Of a stretch of DNA of 64,000 nucleotides, positions 47,856 through 60,362 are shown piece after piece. The notes beneath the pieces are model-generated. The model was not told where the DNA came from. It searched no databases and saw only the letters and a program-made list of their open reading frames with translations. The DNA lies in contig OY970828.1 of the NCBI GenBank assembly GCA_963853835.1, positions 79,501 through 143,500 on the forward strand, read 5' to 3'. Origin of the DNA: Calendula officinalis (lineage: Eukaryota > Streptophyta > Magnoliopsida > Asterales > Asteraceae). Made by a program: the position numbers and the translations under genes. Position 1 is the first letter of the stretch. The number at the start of each line of letters is the position of its first letter.

Positions 47856-50201
47856 ATGGAGGAACCGCAAGAGATTTTATTGAATTCGCTGGCAAACATC
47901 GGAGTTCCGATCCCACCGGATGCTTTATTAGTTGAAGATCTAACACCGGAAGCTTTGGTATCGATCTGTGCTCATTCTCTTCGCATAATTTCCAATTCGG
48001 AATCCTTTCCCGTCACTTTACCGGAATCTATGGCCGATCGTTACAAAATCTGCACTGATCTAGCCTCATCCTTCAAAGATCTAGGTTACATCGGCGACAT
48101 GAGCTTCCACAAGGTACTATCCTTGCATCAGCTAACTATCGTTAATTTGATTTCATTTTTAACTACAATGAAGCTTCTGAAATTTCGAAAGCGAGTCCAC
48201 TAGAACACATGAATTGCTGCGATTGGGTTTTGACTAAATTCACATTAGTTTGCATTGTAGAAGTAAAACTCTAATCTTAAAATCAACATGTACTTATTCC
48301 CCCTTAACGTGGCATTTTAGAAGTAATAATTCAGTTTCTCGAGCTGCTTTGACAGTAATGCCCCAGTATGAGTTAGAATTGCCCTAATTTGAGTTAGAAA
48401 TGCACTAATTTGAGTTACGCTAGGTATACTATAGCTGGTTTTCAATGAACTTATTGATGAAACTAGATCCACCTAGTATATAATTATTGTTCTGAAATTA
48501 TTCTTAGAAACAGAATATATCTCTTGCTTACGGCAGTTCCTGTATCCATCCAAAGAAGACATGTATAAGTTGATAAGATTTCTAGTTGGGAGGCTCTCTG
48601 AATCATCTCAAACTGCCAGTACAACAGTAAATATAGAAAAATCTTCCAATTATGCTGACAATGAGGGGCAGGATTTGCATACCAAAGTTGAAGCCCTAAA
48701 ACTGAAAACTGTAGAAGCGGGTCCGAATTCGATCCAGTATTCTGAAGAAAATGTTGCAGTTGATAATGGTAATAATGAAGGGAATCCGGAAAATAATAAT
48801 CTCGGATTAACTGGCATGGAAAATGGCAGAGGGTTACAGGAAGATGGTCAACATAAACTTGAGCAGGCACTAATGTCTCTTCAAGACGAATCACCTCAGG
48901 CAAGTATATCGTTGCATATATTTTTTTCAAAAGTTTTGCTTCAGTCCACAAGCAATGATCTTTTTTTCTGTTCCCATTTCTAAATGAAAGAATAAGAAGG
49001 CTGAATGCTTGTCTTTGATGAATGTCTACTATTTACAGATGAGTGACAAGACACAAATGTTACTAGATCAAGAAAATGTGCTTTCTGATGAAACACCTGC
49101 CAATTCATTAGGGTTACAGCAACTGGAAGAACAACACAATCTGTTAAAATTGGCAGTTGAAATGGCTTGTGATGAACAAAACCCTTTCGATTCATATGTT
49201 ACACAGCTCACCGAGCAAATAGATGCAAAGAGGCATAATCTTGCAAAACTGGAGTCAAAATGGTAAATGTTCAAAGAAACTCTTGATTCCTTATTTATAT
49301 CTAAAGTAAAATTAATTAATATCTAAAACAGGAAAGCCACCATAAGGCCTTTAGAAGAGAAGAAAAGAAATCTCGAAGAAGCTATATTTGCAAAACAACC
49401 GAAATCTCAAGAAAAACATCAAAAACTTGAGCAGGATTTGGTGTCTGTATTATCTGAAACAACACAAAGGTAAATCATTATCTGATACATTGTTTATATG
49501 CATTTAATTTATGAATCTGGATATTTTGTCATAACTCAGGGATGAAGAAATTTCCAGACTTTCAACAGAAATTGAGAAATTACCCAAAACAGCTACAAGA
49601 AAATCTTATATTGAGCGGATAAAAGAGATAACTAAAAACAGCAGAAAACAGGATATTGACATAGAACGTATCTTAAAAGAGACCCGAGAACTTCAGTTGG
49701 AGAGTAACATGATTCAAGAACGATTGCATCGAACTTATGCTGTGGTGGATGAAACACTGATGAGGTAAAAACTGTGTATTACTTCAGATATAGTTTGGTT
49801 CTTAGGAACAAATTTGAATAAATTATATTTTGTAAATCATATTTGAAACTAATTATTATTAAATAATTTTTACAACAAGTGTTTCGTGCTGAACTATACC
49901 AAAATTTGCATGTTACCCGACTCACCCGTTATACTAAAAAGAAGGGTCATTTTGTAGGGAAGCAAAGAAGGACCCAGTTGGTGAGCGGGCCCACATGTTA
50001 CTGACAGAAATCCACGAGAGTTTTGAAGAAATATCAGAAAAGATCCTTGCAACTGACCGAACACGTAGAGAATTTACAGATCTTGAGACTAAGCTTTCAA
50101 GTATATCTGCCCGAACTTTCAACATTGACAAATTACAAGCAGATCTTGATGCCATTAAAAAGGAAAACGAATTTCTTCAATCTCGTTTGGGTAATTCTTA
50201 A
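47856..50201 (+). CDS. CCDC22: CCDC22 homologue (coiled-coil protein of the COMMD/Commander complex), complete (6 exons, 483 aa)
   Basis: CCDC22 is a scaffold of the CCC/Commander complex in endosomal recycling; its role in plants is little known. Exons 47856-48113, 48537-48899, 49039-49262, 49332-49469, 49540-49764, 49958-50201; total 1452 nt. The N-terminus matches the calponin-homology-like NN-CH domain: MEEPQEILLNSLANIGVPIP, CAHSLRIIS, DLGYIGDMSFHKFLYPSKED, LIRFLVGRL. The rest is coiled coil rich in Glu/Lys/Gln, with the conserved end ARTFNIDKLQADLDAIKKEN. The intron at 48900-49038 is GC-AG; using any nearby GT donor would break the frame. Start chosen as the first ATG in frame. Shorter than animal CCDC22, mainly in the linker. 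Confidence 0.9.
48359..48420 (+). repeat. Three 20-21-bp tandem units in CCDC22 intron 1
   Basis: Units of the type TTGCCCTAATTTGAGTTAGA at 48359, 48379 and 48400, imperfect. Confidence 0.8.
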
Positions 50202-51943
50202 ACTTTTAACCTCAGGTTAATATACACAATTCACTTTAATTGGTTTGTTAAGGCCATCGTGATAAATTCCATAATGTACAATCATGGATGCAGAATTTAC
50301 AAATAGGTAGCAGTTGTTATCGTGGTGAGTCTTGTTAATCTGTTTTCGCAGCAGCTAGCATGAGTTTTGAAATTAAGATCTCATTGGCATCAAGCTTCAT
50401 ACCAAGTGTAACGTTGTGCAAATGAATCTACATAAAAGCTTACGATAACTGTTTAAAACTTACGTATAAACCTCCATCAAACTTACGACAACAGTTGTTC
50501 ATTCACAACTGTTTAATAACGATATATCGTAAATGGGTAATTTAATGACAAAGGAGTCAATGACGTTGGTATTTTTTTTGTAAGTTGGGTTTTTGACCTG
50601 CTTTGCGAATCTTATTATAACAAGTGTGACCACCTGCTTTGCGGGTGGATGAATAGATGGTATTTTGTGTTGCTTATAGAGATTAATTTAGAACCTTTTT
50701 TTGGAATTTCACTATTTTTTTCGAGATCAAACCTTATTGACTGGCACCACACTTGACACTTTTATGCACAAAGTTAAGTAGTTGCGTAGTTATTGCACCA
50801 TCCATTGTTCATATTGTACCATATAATGTGCAAAACGTATAGTAATTTATGTTTTTAAAATGCGATTTAATTAGATAGGTTGCTAGAAAATCCTATTGAT
50901 AACATTTTTTTAATTGTTATTTGTTCCAACTTTTACTACTTTTATATTGTCTTTCAAAAATATTATTTATATTAAATGGTAAATAAACACGTATGTCTTT
51001 AGTAGACTTTGTAAATCAGAATTATGATGACTTAGATTAATGCCATTAATTCATTAAAAAAGGCTACTTGATTTGCTAAACATCGTACCAAGGTGCTAAA
51101 CATCGTACCCAGTTGCTAAACATTCGCCACTGAAGTGATTTCAGAATAACAGCATACAAAAATCCGATATTGATCAAGATACTTCAAAAGATCCCACGAA
51201 TAACAATAGATCAAGATCCGTCCTCTATGTGCTCAAACCCACTAAATTTAACCTCTCAACAGGCAAGATGGTTGGACGACGACTGCATAGATTATGTTTC
51301 TTTTAATATACAAACATATTTTATCAGGTTCAATTGTATATAACCTAAGACTTAGATGTTTTAAAAATAGGTGAGTCGAACAAGTAACCCAGGGAATTAT
51401 GCCACCCAGAAAATTATCTTTCTGGTTTTTTAGCATTTGTACACCATACAATGTTCAACAACAATATTGACATCCGGTTAAACACTCATCTGGTTCGACA
51501 GTATTAGAGGCATTGACTAATAGTCTAATACATTGCAAATTACAAAATACTCTTTAATAAGTCATAATTCAAATTTTTAATACTTTGTTTCTTATTTTGG
51601 CAACTTTGTAGTTACTATTTCTCATTCTTCAACCTAACGAAAAGAAGTCTAGTCGACAATAATATGTGAACCACGCACAAACTTCAGACGTAGTGTAGAA
51701 GAAATCAATTCAACTACACTTCACAAAAAAGGTGCTGATTTAAATAATAGTTGAGTAAATAATAACCAAACCCATATAATCATTTATTTATTAATTTATT
51801 TCGAAGCACTTTCCATCTGTACCTACCTGTTCGCTATAAATTACACTGCACCTCCTTAGAATCTTGAAATTAAATTTTTCTAAAACCCAATTTTATTCTG
51901 ATAAATTGGGCATTTGTTATTCATTAATTTCATTCAGGAATGC
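50202..51943. other. Intergenic, no gene seen
   Basis: CCDC22 3' flank and transporter 5' flank. Contains three copies of TGCTAAACATCGTACC-type words with a 20-bp period at 51074-51127. Otherwise AT-rich with nothing supported. Confidence 0.5.
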
Positions 51944-54900
51944 ATGATGTTTAAGGGAATGGAATTAGTTAGCAATTTTATTGGAAAATATGATAGAAAA
52001 ATATTCTTTAAAAGAAAAGACAGCGATGCAGGCAAAGCAGGTTTGATTCATCTAAACTTTGATTAAAATATAGTTTGTGTTCTGCTATCTTCTATTGTTG
52101 AATGTTTATTAGATAATCATTTGATAAACTGTTTGATTTTTATGTTGTTAATTTACGTTCATGATTATGGCTGTGTTACTTCTTCCACAAACAGTTGCAT
52201 GCTTGAAAATCTGTGGAACTTCAATTTTGAGTTTTAAAGTCTAACGTGTCGTTTTGAACTTGGTAATATGTAGCATTGTTTTTGGTTATACAGAAAGAAA
52301 TTATTAAATTCTTCAAATCATGAAAGATTAGTGCATTGAAAAGACATTTTGATGTAAATAAGACTGAAATTTTGAGTTTAGATTTTAAAAAGTATTTTGA
52401 ATTCTAAAAGTCAAAACTGAAACTTAATACCACTGGAGGTTGAAAAATTAGCGGATTAAACGGTTGGTTAAAGGGTCATAAGTCATAACAGGTTATTATC
52501 GGTGCATGAGAAAATATGCCGGGTCAAGTTGGACCCACTAGCCCGCAACAACTTTTTCCTTTAATAAAAAACAGAGACTTTATACATATAGAAATATGAT
52601 TACAAAAACTATATTACTACATAAATACTTCAATTTTTGTAAAATGAAAATGATATAGGAGGTTTTTATAGATATGAATGTATATTTGACCCAGTTTCTT
52701 AACGATTAAATATTTTAGTTTAACTCGTTTAAGCCAGATCGACCCGTTTACAGTAAACGGGCCAAAACTACTAAGCTTGTTTTGTTGATGAGATTTAGTG
52801 TTGTTTTGGTGTTAGCACGAGCATTGGAAGAACTGAAAGGATCACTCTACAATGAACTTCGAACATCAGAAGGAGCCAAACGTCAACAACAAAGATTATG
52901 TGGGCCCGTTGTCGCCTTAACCTTCAATTTCATAGTTTCTGTTGGAATAATCATGGGAAACAAACTGGTCAGAAAACAAATACTTCCAATTTGTTATCAA
53001 AATTATGTTTAATTTTGTTTCTTTAATTATAGGTAATGGGGAGCATTGGATTTAATTACCCGATTCTTCTAACATTAATTCATTACACGTTTGCATGGCT
53101 GTTACTCGCGGTTTTTAAGGTTATGTCCGTGTTGCCGCCATCACCTCCCGCCAAAACTACGTCGTTTTCGTCGCTATTTGGTTTGGGTGCTGTCATGGCT
53201 TTTGCTTCGGGTTTGGCTAATACTAGTCTCAAGCACAACAGGTCAAAACGTGTGAAATCTTTGACTTTTAGAGGTGTGGAAATGGGCGCCCGTCCTTGTC
53301 AAAACGGGTGTTTTGCTGGGTTGACCCGAAACCTTTTTTTTGTCCGAATGATGATTACAAATATTACACTATTTCAATATGAATTTCAGTTTTTTGTAGA
53401 AAAAAATGATTTTTTTTGCTAAAAATGATACAATTTAACTCATGATGATCTAAATATTATATTATTTAGATCATTTTTTATGTTATTTGTCTTGTAGGAT
53501 AAGTTATAACCTGAACCGACCCATTCATGAGTTGGCAATGGGTTAGTTCCAGTCAACACATGTATTTTGGCGGGGTTGACCCGAGACATACTTTATCTAA
53601 AAAAATGTTTAAATTTTCCATAAATAATTAATCTGTTCGGCCCATGTGATAAAATAATATTCTTCCAACACATTCAACTAGTTTAAATTTAGCTATGTGA
53701 TACCAATAACCTGAATTGACCTATTCATAACTAAAGAGGTGGTAAAATGGCCCTGTTGCTGGTTTGGCATATTTTATGTGCATCAGGGCGTGTTGGGCCA
53801 GGCGAGATCGAGTTGACCCGAAACAATTCTTATCCAAAATGTTTTAATTTTCTGTAATTATGCTGAAATTTTCTACTTGCTTACTTTTAGCCAATGCTTT
53901 TGATTTTATTCGACCTGTGGGATAAAATATAACCCGAGTCAACCCATAAGGCACCTCTAACCCAACTATTTCATTCAGCATTGTTTTTGCGGTTCGTGAT
54001 TATAGAGTATCATATCTTGTGTGTTACATGTGCAGTGTTGGTTTTTACCAAATGGCTAAAATTGCGGTTACTCCCACCATCGTTCTTGCAGAATTCATTC
54101 TATTCAAAAAAATCATTTCTTTTCATAAGGTTACACAAAACAAACTCATTTTCACTATCTGTAACATTTATCTTATGCGTAGCCGTTTTTTCAGGTAGTT
54201 GCACTAGTGGTTGTTTCTGTAGGTGTGGCGGTTGCAACCGTAACAGATTTAGAATTCAATTTATTCGGTGCTTGCATGGCAATTGCATGGATAATACCAA
54301 GTGCTATAAATAAAATATTGTGGTCTAATCTACAACAAAAATGCAATTGGACCGCTTTAGCGTAAGTATCATCCAAAACTGAACCCGTAAACGTAAATTT
54401 TGCTGATATTAGGTTATGGGTCACAAACGGGCCGGGTTTTCGGTTTTGACCAATTTTTTGGGGTTGCGGTCAATGTAAATAAAGAATTAATTATAATGTA
54501 ATTTGATGGTAGGTTGATGTGGAAGACGACACCAATAACTGTATTCTTCTTGGTGGTTTTGATGCCGATATTGGATCCACCGGGCGCATTATCGTTCAAA
54601 TGGAATCTTGATAACTCGGTTGCGGTTTTCATTTCGGCTCTTTTGGGCTTCCTTCTTCAGTGGTCTGGAGCTTTAGCTCTCGGGTGAGTGAACGAGTCAA
54701 CTCATTTGAAAACGAGTCAACTAACTCAGTGTGTTTGTTGGTTGCAATTGCATGCAGAGCGACGTCAGCTACATCACACGTGGTATTAGGGCAGTTTAAG
54801 ACCTGTGTGATCCTTGTTGGAGGGTATTTGGTTTTCGGGTCGGATCCGGGTTATGCCAGCATTTTGGGTGCGTTTGTAGCGATATGCGGGATGTCGGTTT

Positions 54901-54992
54901 ACACCACACTTAACGTAAAGGATAAGAGTATACCCTCCAATCAGATAGTCCAAGAACACAATCAAAAGATTGATGTTAATAATAGTGTATAG
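51944..54992 (+). CDS. Nucleotide-sugar / triose-phosphate-type transporter (NST-TPT, DMT superfamily), complete (7 exons, 374 aa)
   Basis: Predicted Golgi or ER membrane antiporter of the nucleotide-sugar transporter family; substrate unknown. Exons 51944-52040, 52816-52967, 53033-53241, 54036-54129, 54195-54361, 54513-54683, 54758-54992; total 1125 nt. Exon 1 was found by matching the family N-terminus FKRKDSDAG, which joins in frame to ARALEELKGSLYNE. About ten membrane spans follow, with family motifs NFIVSVGIIMGNKLVMGS, GLANTSLKHNSVGFYQMAKI, VTPTIVLAEFILFKK, WIIPSAINKILWSNLQQK, MWKTTPITVFFL, LQWSGALALGATSATSHVVL and GQFKTCVILVGGYLVFG. The C-terminus is hydrophilic. The start could be either of two adjacent ATGs. 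Intron 3 (53242-54035) is packed with GGGTTGACCCG-type words. Confidence 0.93.
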
Positions 54993-56226
54993 GAAGATTT
55001 TCCAACTTTTAAATTGTAATGTTGCCCACAACAAATGTTAAACAAAATGCAAATTTGCTGTCCACGGGATTAGGTCGGAATATCCAAATTTAGTGTCAGA
55101 CTCCTGACTGACTGCTTTACAACTTTTGAAATAAATACATATTTATTTGTATAATTATACATTCCTATACATCAAAGTACCTATGTACATATTTCTGTAC
55201 ATAGATATTATAAGTAAATGGTATAAGAAGTGCATATAAACGAGTAAAAAGTAAAAACCGTTAGAAATAGGTCGCTTTAACATTAGATTTCTAATAATTT
55301 CCTTACGGATTAACTTGAATAATTAATCCTTCAAAAAAAAACTAGATAGTTTGTGATTGATTTTATAGGGATTTACAAAAATAATTTTGAAGTCCAAAAA
55401 TCTAGCCTAAGCCACCAACGAATACTAACCATGATGAGAGTTTCCCTCAGAATCGAGGATTCGAGATCGTTTTTGTCTTTGCAAGATCATCACTTAAAGG
55501 GAACTCCTATGAACACAGCACAATCGACACGTTTTGGGCTACTTGGATTAGCATAATAGCCATTTTAATCCCTCTCGAGCAAGCATAAAACATCCAAGGG
55601 TTTACAAAAACCTACAATGAGATTGCAATTTTGCAAATACTAATAAATTTCAAAGCCACACTACCATTGCTTAAACAGTTACATTCTGGATTGGATTTGA
55701 AACACCAAACTCATAATTTCTCAGTAATATGCATTTGAGACAGCTTTTAAGAAACTCCAAATCAAAATAGCCAAAAATACTGAAATTTAAATTTGAAATT
55801 TGAATTTTCGGCTCAAACAAATTTAACCTGTCTGCTGAGCAATCTCCGTCGAAGAACATTCCATTTCTGTGGAGGACAAAAAACTGCGTGAATGAAATGA
55901 AATCAAATGACTGAATGAGGAAGCAATTCGATGAAATTGTAAGAAATTATAACAAATTAATGAAATTATAACAGATTACTTTGAATCGACGGGGATCCAC
56001 TTGGATAAAAGAATGGTTCCCCTGTTTTATTTACAAGTTACAACCACGATACTTTCCCGCCCCCAGGTTTTACTAAAGTATCAAATGGGCCCCTCTATGT
56101 TTTAAGTAGTTTCTCATGTTTTGTGATTGACAATTTGACAGTGTCAAATTTGTGTGTTGTTAAATGTATGTATTTGTATGTATACATGTATGTAACATGA
56201 CATTTGTCTTTATGTATGTATTTGTA
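54993..56226. other. Intergenic, no gene seen
   Basis: Transporter 3' flank, then AT-rich DNA. Bases 55370-55560 and 55790-55880 have average composition but no recognisable protein or RNA. TATG-type microsatellite DNA starts near 56160. Confidence 0.5.
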
Positions 56227-56812
56227 TGTTAATGAGGTATGGTATGAACCTCTTTACATCCGGACGACCGGATACGTTAGACGGACGGACCGAACCGAAT
56301 GCCGTCTGAAGGAAGGACTCGAGCGTAGCCATCATTGGGATGCAAGTCCCAAAGCTCTGATCAAGCGTGTCCGGGTTTCAGGGTAAAGCCATCCTCGAGC
56401 CATGCTCGCATTTAATGAAGGTAAGGTCTGACGATGACCGGCGCTACGGTCCGATGGATACAAGCAGGTAGTGGGCAGAGGACCAAAGGATAATGGAAGA
56501 TACGGACCAAAGGCCATATCTTCTTTTCCCGCTCCTAAAGCTGCCCTCTTTTCCCGCTCAAACATGCGACCATAAATAGAGGGTAAAACTCGGTTAAGGG
56601 AGCATTCAATACTTATCATTTATTACTCTCACCTATATTTTCCTCCTCTCATCCGTATAAGACCTTACGTCGATCATATTAACTTACTTAAGCATCGGAG
56701 CGTCCTTCCGGAAACCCTTTCCGGAGGACTTCTGACTTAGGGTTGCTAGTGATTTCAGGTACTTCTCTCAGGAGACCGTCCGGACCGAAGCTCTCGAAAT
56801 CAGGACGCAACA
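56227..56812 (+). mobile_element. LTR-like block (solo LTR or TRIM), GC-rich relative to surroundings
   Basis: Runs from TGTTAATGAGG to GACGCAACA, that is TG to CA. A TATA-like ATAAATAG (56573-56580) precedes a likely transcript start, and GTCCGG/CCGGAC words recur. It has no coding capacity and lies inside a TATG-rich microsatellite, which obscures any 5-bp target duplication. No second LTR or primer site was found. Confidence 0.5.
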
Positions 56813-56965
56813 TATGTATATATGTATGTAACATGACATAGGTCTTTATATATGTATGTATGTACGTATGTTTCGATGTATATAGGTCATTAATTAATGT
56901 CTCGACGAGTCGATGTATGTAAGTATGTATGTATGTGGGTGGGTAGGTAGGTAGGTGTGTATACA
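56813..56965. repeat. Imperfect TATG/GTAT microsatellite
   Basis: TATGTATG-type repeats, also present left of the LTR-like block (56160-56226). The phrase TGTATGTAACATGACAT occurs on both sides. Confidence 0.85.
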
Positions 56966-56980
56966 TGTAGGTATATTAGT

Positions 56981-57168
56981 TTTTTTTTGAACGGCAAGTT
57001 AGTAAGTTAGTGGTTCGAGCCTAGACAGTGACATCCACAAGGGGCGGTATGCCTTCCCTCGAACCATCCACCTTTTTTTGTCCACGACGGGACTTGAACC
57101 CAAGACCAATAGGTCATGGGCAACACCTTAAATCCTCCTTGAATACCACTAGGCTAGAAGCCTTGGGT
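56981..57168 (-). mobile_element. Complete tRNA-derived SINE with 15-bp target duplication
   Basis: Read on the minus strand: A box TAGCCTAGTGGTA, B box GGGTTCAAGTCCC, and a terminal A-run (T run at 56981-56988 on the plus strand). TGTAGGTATATTAGT flanks it exactly at 56966-56980 and 57169-57183. 188 bp. The family differs from the SINE at 26575 and 38296. Confidence 0.92.
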
Positions 57169-57183
57169 TGTAGGTATATTAGT

Positions 57184-58378
57184 ATAGGGAGGGTATGACA
57201 TCAAAATCCTTGGAATCTGAGAATTGTGATCTCAACCAATCAAGGAAAGTGATTTTCCAACAACTGAAAATAAAAGCCTAACATAGTCAGTCATTTGACC
57301 CTAGCTAGCTCACCGATGACACACCCGCACCAAATACTCACCCTTGCGAAATGTATTTTCATCAAATGCACCTTAAGATATATTTATAAAGTCTAAATAT
57401 CAAAATAATTAAAATAATGGTAAAGGGTTATGTTTGGTGTTTTCATTTTTATATTTATAAGATATATTTTTGACAGAACTAATAATAGAAAGGGAGTCAA
57501 ACTCATGGTCTTTATATTTGTTGGTTTGGTATGTCACAATACAACCATGACTCTATGAGGGAGTAAGATCAACTCAAATTTTAAAGTCTAAATATAAAAT
57601 AAGTCTCTTAAACCATACCCTAATCCAAATATAATCAAAAAATATGATCCGTAGTTTGCATTTGAAGTAGCTTTAAATTGCTTATTAAAAACAACAAAAC
57701 ACCAACTAATTAAGTTAGGCCAACCGTTGTTACACATATACTTGTTATCTTCTTCTATATCATATCATTGCCTTGGAATCAAAGCAAAGCAGTTGCAGTT
57801 TCTCGGCCACCATCTCTAACCTTCCTTTCTTTCCTTCCCAAATATTTCTTTCTTTCATTTCTTATCATATCATTCTCCAAAATTCTAGCCAAAATTCTTC
57901 ATCTTTCGTCCAAATCATTGTTTACTTGAAGCAATTATATATCCTACTATTATGATTGGTTCATTGAACTTCTAATTGTTTTCTGAGGTTTTGATCATTC
58001 TCCATATCGGTTTATTGAATTTCTAAGTCTACCCTTACCGTATTGGTTTCTTGATGTTGTACTTAAAGTTTGATTCTTGTCCATATGATCGAATTCTTGA
58101 ATTTCTAATCCTGCCCATATCGATTTCTTGAGGTTTAATTCCAATCCATATGGTTTCTTGAAACTAAGTTTTTTAAAGTTTTAACTATGCTAATGTCTTT
58201 GTTAAAATCTTGAGCTATCCATACAATTAGATTTAAGAAGTTCTAATCTTGCCCTCGGCACATTGGTCTTCAAGCTAAAAATCAAGAAAAGTTGTACTTT
58301 GAGTTTCTTGAAAGTCAAGTTATATGGACATAATATTAGTTTAAAGGTGCATATTAATAATTGTGACCCTTTTTCATA
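57184..58378. other. Upstream region of the RING gene with degenerate tandem units
   Basis: Bases about 57950-58175 hold five or six degenerate units of roughly 33-50 bp built on CCATATCG..TTTCTTGAATTTCTAAT. This may be promoter, leader or a first intron of the RING gene. A 60-codon frame at 57773-57955 has a plausible Met start but no homology and is not called. Confidence 0.5.
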
Positions 58379-59678
58379 ATGAACACACGATACTTTTTTA
58401 CACCAGAATCACTATGCAACTTCGCAGTCGCGATTTCATTTTCATTAATTCCTAATAGTGGAGAAGAGCGGCCCGCAGATGATGTGGGCCCACAAGTTCG
58501 GGCTATGACTCGGGCCACAACTTCCATACCTTCTTCTTTTTTGGTAAGAATGGCAATTAGGATATCAAGGGCAAGGTGGTACAGTTTTGCAAGAAGGGTG
58601 TTTCATTACCAAAATGGGTCAAGATCGGATATAAGTTCAAACCCGTTTAATACGAGGTCTTGGATGCTTATGGAATTCATGAGTTTGGTTTTTCAAATTG
58701 GGATGATAACTTATACTCTATCTGTTTCCAAAGAAGAGAAACCGGTTTGGCCCATGAGAACATGGGCTACCGGGTATGGAACCGGATGTGTGCTTAATTT
58801 GGGTTTGTTGTTTTGGAGATATCGGGTCTTTTGTTGGATACAAGTTAACATCGAAGAGTCAAGGTAACCATAAGCTTATATATCGTTTCTTTGATTTATT
58901 TGTATAAGCACCGTAAAACAATGATTGTGGTGTTTGTACACAGGAACTTGCAAACGATGAACAAATGTCGAACATTTATGGAATTATTCTTTGCAATATG
59001 GTTCGTGATGGGGAACGTTTGGGTGTTTGATTCCCGATTTGGGACCTTTCGAAGAGCTCCAAAACTCGACGTGCTTTGCATCTCACTACTTGCTTGGAAT
59101 GCCATCACATATTCATTTCCTTTCATATTATTTCTATTTCTTTGTTGTTTTGTGCCACTTATTAGTAGCGTCCTCGGGTATAACATGAATGCCGGCTCGA
59201 TCAATCGTGGCGCATCCGAAGAACAAATCTCCAATTTACCTACATGGAAATACAAAGAAATTGATCAAGATTTAGAACATGGAAAATCCATCGTCGATAA
59301 CTCAACCACTGTAAGTTTATTATTATATATCAGAGATAATTTGTACACCGCAAAAAGTGATTTGTACTATGTGCATTAAAAACGTTTGTATAGTGGGCGT
59401 GCGTCGCTTTTTGTTGTGTAGTTTCTAACTTTCTATATCTTTATTCTCAATGTCGTATCGCGGATGTATGACATGCTACGTTTTATTAACTACAACTCTA
59501 ACGAAATCCATATATATTTGTATATATACAGGAGTGTTGTATATGTTTAGCAAAATACAAGGAGAAGGAAGACATGAGGCAATTGGGATGCTCACATGTC
59601 TTCCATATGAAATGTGTTGATCAATGGCTCAAAATAGTATCTTGTTGCCCCCTTTGCAAGCAAGAATTGGAACAATAA
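58379..59678 (+). CDS. Membrane RING-H2 E3 ubiquitin ligase, complete (3 exons, 332 aa)
   Basis: Multi-pass membrane protein with a cytosolic C-terminal RING. Exons 58379-58863, 58944-59310, 59532-59678; total 999 nt. N-terminal part is hydrophilic and basic (RISRARWYSFARRVFHYQNG). Membrane spans: SWMLMEFMSLVFQIGMITYT, YGTGCVLNLGLLFWRYRVF, MELFFAIWFVMGNVWVF, NAITYSFPFILFLFLCCFVP. The RING reads ECCICLAKYKEKEDMRQLGC, HVFHMKCVDQWL, CCPLCKQELEQ, giving the C3H2C3 ligands in full. The conserved block MGNVWVFDSR and the Gly-Ala-Ser-Glu-Glu-rich linker place it with the plant At1g12760/At1g63170-type ligases. Targets unknown. The start is the first ATG in the frame; an upstream exon cannot be excluded. 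Confidence 0.9.
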
Positions 59679-60362
59679 CACATATATGGATATGAATGTG
59701 GACAAACGTATATCACTAATTACATACACTGCAACATATGTATGCATGCATGGATAGGTATGTATGTATGTATATATACATACACTTTGCTTTTTTAGGA
59801 ACTATTTTAAATTTGTAATTCACGAGTAACCTCGAGGTTTGGATATATTTGTTTATTATTTTCATTTTTTGTTTAGTGTTCTTGTATAAAGCAACTGATC
59901 TCAAAGTTCATTTTAATGGACGGCCATTTTATAACCTCAAGTGCGTTGTTTAAATACTTACGATATTTTTATGTTAATTTTATAATTTTGGAAGAATTCC
60001 CTATTTACGCTACCATAATCCAACACTATTCATATGCATTATTTAACGCTTTTTATTCATATATTCCTGTTTAAAAAAAAGACTTTTGGGGTGTTCTTCT
60101 ATAATTTCTAGAAGAGGAAAAAGATCATTTGCACACTTGATATACTGGATATCTCAATGAGTATTTATGTCGCATATTAAATAACAAAAAAAATGTTTCA
60201 AACGTTGAAAACTTATTGATTACCTGATAAAGTCACCTGATACATAACAATGTTTAAAAGTATACTTACAAACAATAACAACACGCAATAAGCTAATACA
60301 TTTCGATACAGTATTCCCAAAAAACAAACCAAGGTTTGAGGAACATTTTATTGTTTTGTGGT
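59679..60362. other. Intergenic 3' flank, no gene seen
   Basis: TATG/CATA-type short repeats near 59735-59785; otherwise AT-rich with nothing supported. Confidence 0.5.

Noticed and set aside
53269..53959. A single hAT element ending TAGAGGTG/CACCTCTA in the transporter intron
   Set aside because: The flanking 8 bases do not match, so it is reported only as a word-rich region.
56332..56619. 95-codon minus-strand frame in the LTR-like block
   Set aside because: No homology recognised; its span matches a non-coding repeat unit.
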